64,000 nucleotides of DNA from Kappaphycus alvarezii (GCA_002205965.3 NADL03000663.1:41954-105953); one strand, 5' to 3'; counted from the first letter of the stretch, positions 21,370 to 34,659 are shown. Notes: generated by a model from the letters alone, not told the origin. Numbers and translations are program-made.

Positions 21370-24300
21370 CGTTATCGATCGGCACTTGAACTTCGGCAAC
21401 TCCGACGATGTCCTCGGAAGCTTTTTCATTTGGAATCAGTGGATCCCTCAAGCGGGATAGGTAATCGGCAGGCTGATTATTGCGTCCCGGCCTATACACA
21501 ATTTCAAACAAATTTTCTGCGAAAATGTCGAGCCATCGGGCCGAGCGGTGATGTACATCTTTCTTTTGGAATGCTGTCTTGAGTGCCTGGTGATCAGTTA
21601 TCAAGACAAATTTCTCGAGTGATAAAAGGTAAACACGAAACTTTTTCAGCGCAAAGACGACAGCTAGCGCTTCTTTCTCGCAGACTGATTATCTCTTTTC
21701 CGCATCATTCAGAGTGCGACTTGCGAATTGAACAGGGTGTAGTCTTCCGTTTTCATCTTTTTGGGACAAAATGGCACCCAAAGACCGTTCTGAGGCATCT
21801 GTCTCCACAACAAATGGTCTCTTGAAATCTGGATACATGAGCACTGGGGGACACATAGCTAATCTTTAAGCTCCTCAAATGCAGTTTGCATTTCCTTGTT
21901 CCAGTAAAATTTTCCCGTTCTTCGTAATGCTGACATGTAATGGTGCTGCAGTTTTGGCGAAATCTTTGATAAATCTTCTGTAATATGAGGCCATTCCTAA
22001 GAAACTTCGAACCTCCGTCTTTGAAGCGGGCCTTGGTGCCAACTTGATTTTTTTCGTTTTCTCTGGATCCACTTTAATTCCCTCTTGATCGACGATATGA
22101 CCGAGTAATTGAATAGACGTTTTCGCAAAGAAGCATTTGCTTAACTTAATTTTCAGGCTGTACGCAGCTATTCTCTCGACCACCGTCTTGACATGCGATA
22201 TGTGCTGATCCAAGGTTTTTGAGAATATCACCACATCATCGATATAAACTCTTGCAAATGGAAGTCCTTTCAAAACCTCGTTCATCATTCTTTGGAATGT
22301 AGCTGGGGCATTCATGAGACCAAAAGGCATCACTTCGAACCTGAATGTACCTGCTTTGCTAGTAAAAGTTGTTTTTTCTTACATTTTTCATCTAATGGAA
22401 TCTGCCAATAACCAGTGTAAAGATCAATTGAGGTGAAGTATCTCCCGTCCTTCAAGTCCTCGAGGATTTCTTCCATGTTTGGAATCGGAAATCGATCGGG
22501 TATCATTCTCTGGTTCAGTTGTCGGTAATCGACGCAAAAGCGAAGTTTTCCATCTTTCTTTGGAGCTATCACAACTGGAAACGACCATGGGGATGAAACT
22601 GGCCGAATAATATCATTTTCCAGCATACTTGTAACATTCTCTGAGATAAATTGGTCATATTTTGGCGGTTGACGTCTAGGCCTGTGGTAAATTGGTTGAG
22701 TATCGGTAAGTTCAAATGAGTGAGTGACGGGTGCACTTGCTTGTCTTAGATCGGAAGCTCTCCATGCAATTACTTCGGAAGATGTTAAAATGCCGGATAT
22801 TTTCATTGAGGCGGGGGCTGTAAGGTGCTGTACTTTTTCTTGAATTTCTGCCATTTGGCGCTGGTCTTCTTCTCGAGCCTCTCCCTCCAAATTTTGAAGG
22901 ACTTCTTCCGGCGTGCTCACATCTTCAGATATGGAATCCGATATATTCCTGTTTTCCTTGCAATTGTAATCTTCTTTCATGCTCCGAATTCCGTCCTTTG
23001 ATTCGATATTATCGCAAAAAGAAACACATTCAGGTGTCACGCCTACCCTAGAATTCCAGTCTTCATCTGTTTCAAACCCAGAATCATAATCATCCCATAC
23101 CATGTTCAGTATCCCCGAGCGTACCCTTCTCCACTTCCGAAAGTGTTAGTTGGTTCGGAATCTTCGCTGTCATAGCTAGAAGTGAAATCTTCACTGTCCG
23201 TTTCTTTTAAATCTACCGGATGTGTGCTTTTGTCGAAATCCAGGGGCATCTTCACGGTTCTGCCGTCAACATTAACTGAAACGATTTGGTTGCCCAAGTC
23301 AATGCAGGTCCCTAGTCTTTCATGGTAGGGCAGCCAATGATTGCATCGAAAGGGAGATCAGGCATGACAAGAAAGTCTAAATCAACTTTAGAGTCCCCAA
23401 AGAACACGGAAACCTTGTCAACAGTGCCCATGCATTTTGATACGGTTCCATCCGCCACAGTTATTCTTCGAGTAGTTGGAATAATTTCAAGACCTAGATC
23501 TGTCACCAAAGTTTCTGAAATAAGGTTTGGAACAGCGCCCGAATCGAAAAGAGCTTGGGTTTGCATTCCCAATACTTTGACTGGTACTAGTTTAAGACGT
23601 CTTGGTGCTGTCGAGGCCGATTGAAGAAACAGTTTCTTACCCTTAGCGGACTTATTAGACCTGATAATTTTTTTGAGTTCTTTTCTCGCGTCCTCTGCGT
23701 CGCCCCTCAAAAGTTGACCAAACGTTATCCCAGTTGGGGCTGATGCAAGCTCAGCCACCAAATTGTACTTCTTCACATATTCTAGTACGTCCTTCGGGAT
23801 ATTCTTAAATTTCTTACTCTTTTTCGTCTTCTTGGCCGGAGTGACTCCCACTCCTGGAACAACTTGATCAGACCTCTTGGTTCGAGGAGGTACAGGTGCT
23901 GGGATATGTTCCAGCATTCCATAATCTAGCCTAGGTTTTTTCGATAAAATGTTCCCTTCCCCATCCCTTTTTGTCACATTGACTTGACTGATTTCTTCAG
24001 CGATGGATACGTTACCGGCATCCGTCAACTTTGATCCTTTCTGTTTGTAAGATTTTCATCTCTGGTCCTGACTGCTCCTTGCGTCCGATAAATTTGCTTT
24101 TCTGTTGTCTTTAGACCAGCAGTTACTTTCATGATGCCCATATCGACCGCACTTTCCACAACGAGTGTTTCTATGTGGATTATCAGGACACCTATTTGCA
24201 AAGTGTCCAGGCTTGTGACAGTAGGAACAGACTTCTGCGGCCTTGGGGCCCCAGACTGGTTCTTCTTAATGGTAAGAGTAAGGCTTTCCAACTGCGAGGT

Positions 24301-24980
24301 TATCATGTCAAGTCGATTATCGAATCGGGTTTCCAACCTTTCTTCCAAGTTTTTGACATCGCTCCTGACTGATTCCAATGCTGCTGCGCTAGTAGCTGGC
24401 CTTTGATAATTCTTTTCAGGATGTACGATCGGCATAGATGTACGGGTTTCCCTCGGTATTTCACTTAGTGACTGAAACGTCTCCGAATTTTTGACAAATT
24501 CTACTATGGTACCCTTCAGTTCATTAAAAGTGTGAGGGCCCTTGATGAGGAGGAAATCGGAGAGCCGCTTATCCCCCATCGCCGCCTTACGCAGCATTCC
24601 GTACTTGGCTTGGGCGTTGAACCCAGCCTTTTCATAGAGATCACACAAGTATACCAATGAGCTTAACAAATCGTCGAAGTTGAGCCGGGCCTCTATGGCG
24701 GTACGAATCATCTCATCTGGTTCTACCTCCTTAGCATACTCTTTCACAAGCCACTCACATACCTCACCGAAGTTACGCCCATTCCCGTTAAGAGACCACC
24801 GTTGATAAACTTGGCCTTATATTTGTGCTTTGCGTCACCATGAAGATAGGCGAAGATACTTTCGGCCTTCTCTTCATCGCTCTTCTCACGCATCACAACG
24901 TTGACATATGTATAGAGAAACTCCTCAACGTCTTCATTCTTGCCCCCTGTGAACGTTATACGAGCAGCGTTGAGATCCAT
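21370..24980 (-). pseudogene. E2 gag, protease, RT and RNase H region
   Basis: The 5' half of the E2 coding body, right of E3. Gag starts at an ATG at 24,978-24,980. Two zinc knuckles lie near 24,120-24,230, the protease FDSGA box near 23,540, the RT box YIDDVVIFSK near 22,230 and an ITDHQAL RNase H block near 21,590. The sequence is very close to E1 throughout. It is broken in several places. Confidence 0.9.
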
Positions 24981-25067
24981 GATTACAGAAAAGAAATCCC
25001 CTCGAATGTTCCCTAAGACTGCTCAACTCGAATACCTCGGGTGCAACCCCCCCACAAGAGTACCAAA

Positions 25068-26686
25068 TGATAGGGGTAAATCGTCGGGAGAAGAGATATT
25101 CAGAACCAACTACCCCAAGAAGGAGGTGTTGCAAGCGACAAAGTGCTACCGTGGTATAGTTGAACGAACGAAAGGAGTGGATAGGGAAGACAGTTGAATG
25201 GGCTACAAGCAAGTATGGAAGGGGCAGGGTCTACCACCTATGCTTAGTGACTGGGTAAAATAAATGCTTCTTGGGTCTGAAGTTGACTCTCAACTTCCTA
25301 ACTATTTGGGACTGAGCTTGAAGCTGTCTGCCAACTTGCTTGACCTCTCCATGAGGAAGCGGTTTACTCAGCTTATATAGACTTTTGGCTACCCTAAAGT
25401 CCGAACAAAACTACAGAAGGTACCAGGAAATGCATAAAACAATTTGTGTGGATGATATACTCTAAACAAAAGATACTTAAGAAACTAACAATCAATGAGG
25501 TCCTCTTATTTCCCATTCTCTAAATCAGATCCAAACAACTCCTCTAAAATATCCATGCTGTCCAAGCAGTCCCCACAAATATCTGCGAATGGCTCACAGC
25601 TCTCTATTCCTCCTGGGAGATATCTAAACTACTAAAGATATCTCCATCCGGTTCCAGCGTCGGCACCACTTGATCCATACTCTCCAGTCCAGGCCCCACC
25701 AGTACAACACTTTCCATGCCCCCATTTCCCTCATCCAACTCGTCCTCGTCCTCGTCATCCTCCTCTTCCTCCTCTTCATCCTCACCTCATCCTCATTTCC
25801 TCATCCTCACTCATCCTCATCCTCCTCTTCAACCTCATCCTCATCCTCATCCTCATCCTCCTCTTCAACCTCATCCTCATCCTCATCCTCATCTCCTCTT
25901 CAACCTCATCCTCATCCTCATCCTCATCCTCCTCTTCAACCTCATCCTCCCCGTCCTCCTCGTTATTAACCTCATAGACCAATCCAGGGGCTACCCACTC
26001 CTCAAAGGTCTCTCCACCTCCCTCCTCGATGTCTCACTCCCGCCCCTTACCTACGTCCTCCGCCTCATCCTCGATAAAGAGGCGACTTACGAATTCGATG
26101 ACCTTTTTCTTGGTTTTCCGGCGCAGGTAGTCCTCGCGTCAGTAGGTCCGAAATGGAGTAGGGAATAGAGTTTAGGGGTCGGGATGGCGATTTTTGGAAA
26201 TGATTTTCGAGGGGCGTAGATTGGTCATTTTGGTAGGTTTGGGGGAATAGGAGGTAATGGAAGGTGTTTCGGGTGTGTGGGGGGAGAGGTGTGATTAGCA
26301 AAATGATCGGGGACGTTTAAAACCTGGAATAAAGGGGTTTAAATAGGCTGCCGGGCAGGTTCTATAGATTAGAAATAGGTAAAACAAATCTGCAAGGGAT
26401 TTTTGTAGTAGTGCATTTGCGCCCTTTTTCTCAAAAAACGAATTTGGAGGAGGAGGTAAGCAAAAAGGGAAAAAAAACTTGATTCGGGATCGATTCAGAG
26501 GGGTAGATACAGTATAAAAATATCTAGATAAAATGGAAATAAATTTGGAGAGGACCGCGGTAATGATAAGCGAGGTTCAGGGAGGACGAGGAAGGACCGG
26601 AACTATAAGCAAATTTAGACAAGGAGAGGTAGTACAGTAAACTATATGCCTGTAGATGACGGCGACAAAAAAATCTGCGCCTAACA
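25068..26686 (-). repeat. E2 5' LTR (1,619 bp)
   Basis: Partner of 10,768-12,296. The 90-bp length difference lies mostly in the TCC/TCA tract. A primer-binding site like that of E1 follows at 25,052-25,065 on the minus strand. Confidence 0.93.
25739..25966. repeat. Expanded TCC/TCA tract with 36-bp higher-order repeat
   Basis: The tract of the right LTR is longer. It is organised as repeated blocks of about 36-42 bp, each opening with TCCTCTTCAACC and closing with a run of TCCTCA, about four blocks in all. Confidence 0.85.
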
Positions 26687-26691
26687 CACTG

Positions 26692-27908
26692 CTTCACAAT
26701 ACACCAAAGCCGCAGCCTGACATGTCAGATCTCTAATCCCCATACACCTATGTAAGGTTCATACATACACAACATCCTTTGCTCCGCTCCACAACATCTA
26801 CTACTCTCGCTCAACCCCGCCCTCCCTCTTCCCACCCTGAACACATAGATTCTCCTTCTACATTGATTTGGAGGTCCTACTCGTTTCTCTATCACCTACT
26901 GCGTTACTGCCGCACTTCCACCAGCAAGTCTTATTGCACAGCATGACTTGCTCCCGCGCAATGAAGCCCGGCGAAGCCCCGTATGATCACCCGGCTCCGT
27001 TCAACAATTGGCGCACCTCTCTACACTGTGACATCCATTCATGCTGCCCCGGCACGGTCAACTTTCCTACACACTCCTTAGCGACTCTTCATCGTATTGT
27101 GGATCAAATCGTATGACGGTTTCCATTCGCATTTTCGTAGCCGCCCTGCTGGTCAGCCCTCTATCAGCGTCCTACTTCTGTCCTGGGACATGGTGCTACA
27201 AAATCACATAAATAGCCCCCAGTCTCCGTTGAATCGCTCATGAGGAATATCCAGCGCCCTCCTATTCTCCCACCTGCCCATCTGCAAACTGAATAGCCCA
27301 AGCTTCTACTCTTTCTACAATCGCTATACTTCTCCATGAGTTCACGTCTGTCTGCAAAGAACTCCCCATTCCCCGCGCACCTATCACGACTGGGGCCCCT
27401 ACATATGGTGCTTCTATGCCCCCGCCTATTCCTTCAGCAGCCACTTCCCGGCCGGAACTTCGAATGGCTCTCACTCTCAAACCGGCCAAAGTGATCGCTC
27501 CCTTGGTCAGCCAAGTCGCTCTCTCAATGCCCTCCGTGCCCGCCATGTCGTCCTCATCCTTCTCGACACAATTCTGTTTCCAGCCGCTCCTCCAATCAAC
27601 ATGGAAAAGAGCCATCTCAGATCATGTCCTCAAATCGAGGCTCTGAAAAAGACAATTTGGGATCAAGTTCAAGTGGAGGTTCTGATACGGGTCTCGTTGT
27701 GGATCAAGAAAGTCTAAATACTCCTCAAGGACGTCTCATCGTCTTCAGTCGGAACCAAGGAGTCGCTGCAGGAAGCACGGGCCGACAGAAAGCTGGGAGG
27801 TGCATCAAAGGACCGAGGGGTAGAGCGGGCTGCTTCTACAAGCAATTGTCCACCATGTCCTCCATGTCCACCTGGGTGGACACGAAATTACTAAGACGTC
27901 TGGGATGA
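26692..27908 (+). pseudogene. Serine- and cysteine-rich gene-like region, copy A
   Basis: Copy-A version of 33,450-34,659. The copies match at high identity but differ by several single-base indels, so the frame that stays open at the end of copy B is not continuous here. No known family is recognised. Confidence 0.3.
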
Positions 27909-27909
27909 C

Positions 27910-30185
27910 TCTGTTGGCTGCAAGAGAATTGACACCGCTAAGAAAATTTCAATGACGGCAATTCATATCCAGTCAATCGGGAGGAGCGATTTCTTTGTGC
28001 TCCGGTCGATAGCAGTTGTTCATTTTCTGAAATTCCGTGGAGTAGGAAATCAGAACCTAGTTCTACAGGGGCATATTTACTCTTTTTGTTAGCAGCAGCT
28101 ACCATTTTAAATCGCATATCAGCCAGATGTGCTTGTTGCTCGGAGTAAAGGAGGTATTGACGTAAAAGGATCGTTTATTGGGCAAGCAAGTATCCATTAA
28201 CAGTTTCGTTGATTCATTAAACTCATGTTTATGTAGATCATTTTCTTCATGGATCCAATCCTTTGTTTCCCTAATATGAGCCCGTCCATCATTTTAGTCA
28301 CAAAACAACTATCAATTTCGGCAGCTCCTGGATGGAACTGAAGACATTCTGAGTTGCGCAGCGAAATTATGCAAAGGTTAGAAATCAGTAGCAGAATTTT
28401 AGGCATCACTCGTTATTGTCACGTTGGGAACTGGTAACGATTTTTGGATATGAATTAAATTTGGCTCACTTCCTTACATGATTTCCTCAACAGTAAAATT
28501 TTCATTCGTGTGATGGAAAATGTACCTATTTTGAGTATACACATTTTCCGGAATTATTATCGGAATAATCATTCTGGAAAAATTGTATACTATTAGACCA
28601 GAAACACCCTGACAACTCTAGTCGTGGGTTCAAGTAGTCTTTTATGTTAACGTAATAGTTTCGCTAGGTAACTATACAGCTGCTAGGTCCCGCATGACAC
28701 TTTAGACTTATTCCATAGAAAAATTTTAATTGAGTCTAATCTCGACAAAAATATCATTACCACTTATTGCATGTCTGAGACAGAATCAACTGGAACTTAT
28801 CACCGAAACTACAATATTTGAGCCAAGAATAACACATTTTTCGGATGTTGGCAAAATCCGTCTCTAAGACAGTGGAAGTGATGTTGCAAAACTTATGTAT
28901 TTTCAGGGAAAGATAAAAATATTATATTTCCACATGTAGCCTACGGGAAATTCTACCAGAACTTTTTTCAAAGTTCAAAGTCATGTTTTCAATCTAGATG
29001 GTTACATATTGATGACATACTGTTTTCCAGCTCTTAATGGTCCAGAATAGAGTACTCTCTACCTTATCTACATCGAAACTTTAGCTATTACATCATGATA
29101 ATATCATTAACCGAATATTTTTTATGGAATTCGAATGATTAAGACTTTCATGTAGAACGCTAATATAGTTTTGCTGACATGATTGGTTTCTATTATGCAG
29201 ATGATATCATGATTTACTCAATAATTGAAAAATACCTTTTAGAAGATGCTACTTGCACCCAAACTCTTATCAATAAAAAGATGTGATTAGACTTTTACGC
29301 TTCGGAATATTTTTTGGAGATGTTTTGTGATTACTGCCTTACAGGTACGAAAGAAACGGGAGAAAAGTTTTGATAGAATAATTGAAATAATTAAATTTCC
29401 ATTGCTCTGTAGAAAGGAGATGAAATCTCTTCATTTCTGGAACTATTTGTAGTTTCTATAAAATAAACTCAGCCCCCTAATCAGTTGAACGATGCCCTAG
29501 TCGGAGCGAAAGCCTTTATATGTACCACATGGATTACATTCAGTTCAAATTCACGGAAAATAGTATTTAACATGATTTACGGATAGATTGATTGCCTGAA
29601 TATTCAATATATGTTATTTCATCTGAAAAGAAACTAAATGAAGAGCAGATGCAAATCTGTTGAGTTGTAAAAATATGTGAACAATTTTACGACATTTTCT
29701 CCTAGATCTGTACTTGCATTGAATGAGTTCCGCGCATATCTAATCATTATATGTTGATATTATCTTCAACTACTGCAAAGAAATTTTTTGCGTAAAAATG
29801 GAGCAAGATGGAAAGAAACGCATATTTGCCATCCATCAGGAGACTTAGCTTGTCATTTGAGATTGAAGGGGAACGTGTGTATGGTTTCCCTAAATTAGAA
29901 ATTATCTGCTTTCACGTGGTATATATAGGATGAGCTCTTTCAGCTAGTTATTACTTATCAGATATGTATACTGTAATCTAGATTCATAAATACCAATACA
30001 CGTAAGTATTAAAGTTTATGAAGTGGACCTGACCGATGAGAATATTTACTAGGTAGCCGAGGGAAAAAATCTCCAGAAATTCGAGATCGACAAGTCATTG
30101 ATTCAAGAAATGAGTACAAGCTTTAAACATACTTTATCATGAAGCAAAATGATATCACCTGTATTCAGTACAGTGGTTTAATTCG
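27910..30185. other. AT-rich part of unit, copy A
   Basis: No gene is recognised. Stops are frequent in all frames. The counterpart in copy B is 34,661-36,958. Both hold a short stretch that translates to a YADD box like that of reverse transcriptases (copy B near 35,950-36,000). Confidence 0.6.
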
Positions 30186-30723
30186 ATTGCAGTAATTGTT
30201 TTAATAGACAACTTTTGTTGCTGAACACGGTCATAAAGATCCGTTCGAAATAGAGCCCGTTCAATATATTTTATCAATTTGTACATGCGAATCAATACGG
30301 TTTCAACAACAATGTTCCCATCTTTTTCATAAAATTGAGTTTCTCATCTGTTACATTGATGTGAAAATCAATCAATAAATATATATATTGATAATATATA
30401 TACCGCAAGATCTTCCCTGTGTCTGCTTAAAGAAGGGTCCACGTTTTTCGGAGGATCTATCTAGTAGGTATTCAGTGATATTTGTTTCATGGTGAGTTAT
30501 TGAATAAAAAGCGTGACAGATATCATTTAATCTAGATTATGCATAAAATCTGCGAAAGGATCCATTCGTCGTGTTGCACCTGATTTTTAAAGCAACAAGC
30601 CCCCAATCATGAAATTTATCACAAAGAAACCTGAAAAGAGAGTTAAAATGGAGTGAACTCTACTGACTTGGTGCGGCTTTAAAATTAGTGACAATTATTT
30701 TGCTCCCAACAGGGGCATATTTT

Positions 30724-30987
30724 CTATCCGAGTAAAATGGGAGGATCCTCCACAACTGCGCCCGCATCCGTAGTTAATTTATGAATACCCACCGCACGCT
30801 TCTGTGCAACCTTGTACAACCCATAAAGATTTACCACCACAACTGTGATGTCTACGATCAGTCCACTCCAATGATCGTAGGAAACGGTATTTACGACTAA
30901 CATGCATATATGATTTATATTTTTCACTCCTATATCCGCAGTGGTCATCATGTTTATGATCATTATCCCAAATCCAACTCTTGACAA
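30724..30987 (-). CDS. Unrecognised hydrophobic reading frame, copy B
   Basis: Copy-B counterpart of the frame at 539-802. It is open over the same 87 codons with only a couple of amino acid differences. No function is assigned. Confidence 0.35.
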   Translation of the reverse strand: MSRVGFGIMIINMMTTADIGVKNINHICMLVVNTVSYDHWSGLIVDITVVVVNLYGLYKVAQKRAVGIHKLTTDAGAVVEDPPILLG

Positions 30988-31461
30988 ACTCCCAACATCC
31001 GCGCAGCGTGTTGCCTCAGCATGTGCCCGAATCGCCTCACTGTGCTCAAGAAAGCCTTCCCAGCCAAGCTAGTGACTGAAGCTTCCATTACAATTCTTGG
31101 CGCCCCTCTAGGACCCATCTCTTTACGGTAAACCAGCCCAACGTTTGCATTGACAAATTCCAGGCGACCATGGGCACTCCTCAATACGGTTTCGGGATAA
31201 TACTCTTGGAAGACACTCTTCGCCGCCCACACACGATTCCTTCTACAGTGCGTTCTATTCTCTGCATGCCGCATCCACCACATTTTCCGCCTCGTGTCCC
31301 TGGACGTATCCCTCTCCTCAGCAACTTGCTTCGCCCTCTTCGATGGCTGCATCCGCACGAAAGAATGACGCTCCTCAAGCCCAGTCCGCACAAATGCTCC
31401 TTCGCTGCGCCTGCTTGTCCATCGGTCCGAAACGCTCGTCCCTTCGTGCACTCTTCATCTG

Positions 31462-31505
31462 ACCGGATATATCTTCCAAGAGTAAAACACCCAAATCTTT
31501 TTCCC
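31462..31505 (+). mobile_element. 44-bp micro-insertion, copy B
   Basis: The 44 bp run from ACCGGATATATC to TTTTTCCC and are flanked by a 10-bp direct repeat, tcttcatctg, at 31,452-31,461 and 31,506-31,515. The interior and right end match the other micro-insertions (9,235-9,378 in reverse, 33,222-33,349, 44,796-44,843). Copy A has the same insertion, later split by E1 (1,280-1,289 and 8,772 onward), so this copy predates the tandem duplication. Confidence 0.6.
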
Positions 31506-33194
31506 TCTTCATCTGCGGAAAGCCTTGTCGATAGCGCTGCCACCCCTCAGTCCCTGGCTACCGCGCCTAAACCCGCGATTTCATTCACGGCATTGTTCAC
31601 AGACTCGACCGCATCACATGTTGTTCACCAGGCACGTGCTTGAATCCGCCGGTTCCCCCAGCTGTCACGTTTCCCATGACCTACATTTTCCCACTCCATC
31701 ACCATTCACTCTCCAAATCAAACACCCTGAGCAACCTGTAATCCTCGTTCGGCGTAATCTATCAATAGCTGTCGCTAGACTACACCGGCCGTGTGAGGTC
31801 GTCCCGCCTGACTCTGCCTCCTTTTCAGACTCTCTAATACACAGATCTGCCCCCCTAGTCTCGGAAAATAGCCGTCCTACATCTCTAATCAGCAAAGCAA
31901 CCCCAATTATCCCCGCCTATTGCGTAGTGAAGCCAACTCTGCTTCCAAGAATTTTTGAGGTGGGCAGGTGCACTGATATGGGACAGGACGGCGCGTGAGG
32001 ATGTTTTTGTGCTGCGTGTCAACATTAACTACCAACCGATCAACGACACGTTCCGTTATCCTGATGCCGCAACCCTCCAATTTCATATCGCCAATTTCAT
32101 ATCGCCTCGCTGATCCAGTAATATGCTCATCGCTCTGCGGTCCCCTCCAATTGGCTCCTTCCCGTCGAGCATCTACCTTCGCCCATCCAAACACCATCGC
32201 CCCCGCTTCTAATCCCAGGGACCTCTCCCTTTCGCGATTGCTCCCCCTACTGTCTCCCAAGTATTCTCCCCTTCACAGCATGCGACACACTTCAACTAGC
32301 CCCAATCGAGACGGCACACCCAGCTTACCGTGCACTCTTAAACTTCAAATTTGCTCCACTCCCCTGTTTCCACACTTCTTCATCCTGATAATGAATGAGT
32401 AAAGAAGTTGACTATCCTTCCCCAGCTTCCAAACCTCATGCACACCAGACACCCATTCACTGTATGACGCTGCATCATTTCTACCCAAAGCCCCCGTTTC
32501 CGGATTCAATCCGCCCCTTTACATCAACCCTTCATGTATTACCTACTACGCACATATTCAACCCCTAACCTTCATCATGTGTACTTCCCTCCACGATACT
32601 GTACTCTTACCGCTCACGTCCTCCATTGCGTGTGTCTCCATTCCGTGATGGAAAACCAAGTCCATATTTTGACGCCAGGTCTAGCCTCGCCGATCGCCCC
32701 GATCTCAACTCCCCGTGGCCCGCCTTGTCCGACCTAGCCAACTACCCTCTGCCCATACACTTGTACCCTTCTCACATACACCTCCAGTATTTTAACCCTT
32801 CCGATAAAGCCGAAACCCTTCCTGCATACTTGGCGCCAACTTCCGTTGCTCCCCTCGCCTCTTCCTGTGCTTTTTTCTTCACCTTCAATTGTTTCGGGCT
32901 ATCCTACATTCTACCCGTACGCCTGTATTTCACGCCGCCCCCTAACCTTTCAACCTTCCGACCAACTCAATCTCTCTCCTGTGCCATTCTCTTCAAATAC
33001 TTCTGCTCCGCTCCCCTTCTCCAGTGCCCTTCTCTGCATTCCATCCCGGAGCCTCCGTGCAACTTGGCGTCGCCGTTCCATCCCTTTCTCAATACCGACC
33101 TTCCCATCTGGTCAGAGCGATTCCACCCCTGGCAAGATAGCTGTGCCACACACATTCCCTCGCAGTCCCTCAGCCCTCCCCGGCTTCTCTTCCC

Positions 33195-33235
33195 CGACCT
33201 CAAGCTCTTCACCTACCGAGAAGAGCTTGAGGTCG
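33195..33235. repeat. 15-bp perfect inverted repeat at insertion junction
   Basis: cgacctcaagctctt at 33,195-33,209 and its exact reverse complement at 33,221-33,235, with an 11-base loop. The left arm is native sequence, present in copy A near 10,650; the right arm exists only because of the micro-insertion. Confidence 0.9.
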
Positions 33236-33349
33236 AGTTCCTTCCCCATTACGCTGTAGGTATACCCTTTTTGAGTCGATTGCGGTTGTCTGGAAAACCA
33301 TGGATAGGTCGGAAATATCTTCCAACAGTAAAACACCCAAACGTTTCCC
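33222..33349 (+). mobile_element. 128-bp micro-insertion, copy B
   Basis: Absent from copy A (empty site near 10,672). The target duplication is taccgaga at 33,214-33,221 and 33,350-33,357. The last 114 bp match the reverse complement of 9,235-9,378, and the right end is the same (CAAACGTTTCCC). The first 14 bp are unrelated to the family and instead are an inverted copy of the neighbouring flank. Confidence 0.8.
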
Positions 33350-34079
33350 TACCGAGAACAGACCAAATATTATCGCACGCCGTTGAGCAACAGAAAAAAA
33401 GCTTGCCTTACCATCACGCGAACCGCCGCCTCCGCTGTCCAACACTGCTTCACAATACACCAAAGCCGCAGCCTGACATGTCAGATCTCTAATCCCCATA
33501 CACCTATGTAAGGTTCATACATACACAACATCCTTTGCTCCGCTCCACAACATCTACTACTCTCGCTCAACCCCGCCCTCCCTCTTCCCACCCTGAACAC
33601 ACATAGATTCTCCTTCTACATTGATTTGGAGGTCCTACTCGTTTCTCTATCACCTACTGCGTTACTGCCGCACTTCCACCAGCAAGTCTTATTGCACAGC
33701 ATGACTTGCTCCCGCGCAATGAAGCCCGGCGAAGCCCCGTATGATGTCACCCGGCTCCGTTCAACAATTGGCGCACCTCTCTACACTGTGACATCCATTC
33801 ATGCTGCCCCGGCACGGTCAACTTTCCTACACACTCCTTAGCGACTCTTCATCGTATTGTGGATCAAATCGTATGACGGTTTCCATTCGCATTTTCGTAG
33901 CCGCCCTGCTGGTCAGCCCTCTATCAGCGTCCTACTTCTGTCCTGGGACATGGTGCTACAAAATCACATAAATAGCCCCCAGTCTCCCGTTGAATCGCTC
34001 ATGAGGAATATCCAGCGCCCTCCTATTCTCCCACCTGCCCATCTGCAAACTGAATAGCCCAAGCTTCTACTCTTTCTAC

Positions 34080-34659
34080 AATCGCTATACTTCTCCATGA
34101 GTTCACGTCTGTCTGCAAAGAACTCCCGCCATTCCGCGCACCTATCACGACTGGGGCCCCTACATATGGTGCTTCTATGCCCCCGCCTATTCCCTTCAGC
34201 AGCCACTTCCCGGCCGGAACTTCGAATGGCTCTCACTCTCAAACCGGCCAAAGTGATCGCTCCCTTGGTCAGCCAAGTCGCTCTTCTCAATGCCCTCCGT
34301 GCCCGCCATGTCGTCCTCATCCTTCTCGACACAATTCTGTTTCCAGCCGCTCCTCCAATCAACATGGAAAAGAGCCATCTCAGATCATGTCCTCAAATCG
34401 AGGCTCTGAAAAAGACAATTTGGGATCAAGTTCAAGTGGAGGTTCTGATTACGGGTCTCGTTGTGGATCAAGAAAGTCTAAATACTCCTCAAGGACGTCT
34501 CATCGTCTTCAGTCGGAACCAAGGAGTCGCTGCAGGAAGCACGGGGCCGACAGAAAGCTGGGAGGTGCATCAAAGGACCGAGGGGTAGAGCGGGCTGCTT
34601 CTACAAGCAATTGTCCACCATGTCCTCCATGTCCACCTGGGTGGACACGAAATTACTAA
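34080..34659 (+). CDS. Unrecognised serine/proline/cysteine-rich C-terminal frame, copy B
   Basis: The frame is open from about 34,060 to the stop at 34,657-34,659. It starts with a short helical stretch (TLSTIAILLHEF near 34,065-34,100). A proline-rich part, CPPCPPC (near 34,300), a serine/arginine/glycine-rich region, a second CPPCPPCPP and the end WTRNY follow. The composition changes along its length like a disordered tail. The frame also continues before the first ATG at 34,177. It might be the last exon of a plus-strand gene of the repeat unit. No domain lets me name it. Confidence 0.35.

Larger units (their letters stand above)
10768..26686 (-). mobile_element. E2: Ty3/gypsy element with long LTRs, split by E3
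   Basis: Minus-strand element with a body closely related to E1 but different U3 regions. The target duplication is cactg at 10,763-10,767 and 26,687-26,691; copy B has the single site near 33,445. LTRs are 1,529 and 1,619 bp. In the first 400 bp they differ at about 2% of positions plus several indels, so E2 is older than E1. Without E3 it measures about 9.2 kb. Roughly ten reading-frame interruptions are spread over the body, so it is clearly broken. Confidence 0.95.
1..30185. repeat. Tandem unit copy A (6.6 kb unit swollen by insertions)
   Basis: The sequence at position 1 recurs at 30,186 and again at 36,959. Removing E1 plus one TSD, E2 (with nested E3) plus one TSD, and the 144-bp micro-insertion plus its TSD leaves about 6,620 bp. 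That matches copy B without its own micro-insertion, about 6,637 bp. In the first 770 bp the copies differ at roughly five substitutions, so the duplication is recent but not brand new. Every large insertion is in this copy only. The phase of the unit is arbitrary, because the window opens inside the array. An assembly effect cannot be fully excluded, but private substitutions and private insertions argue for real separate copies. Confidence 0.92.
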
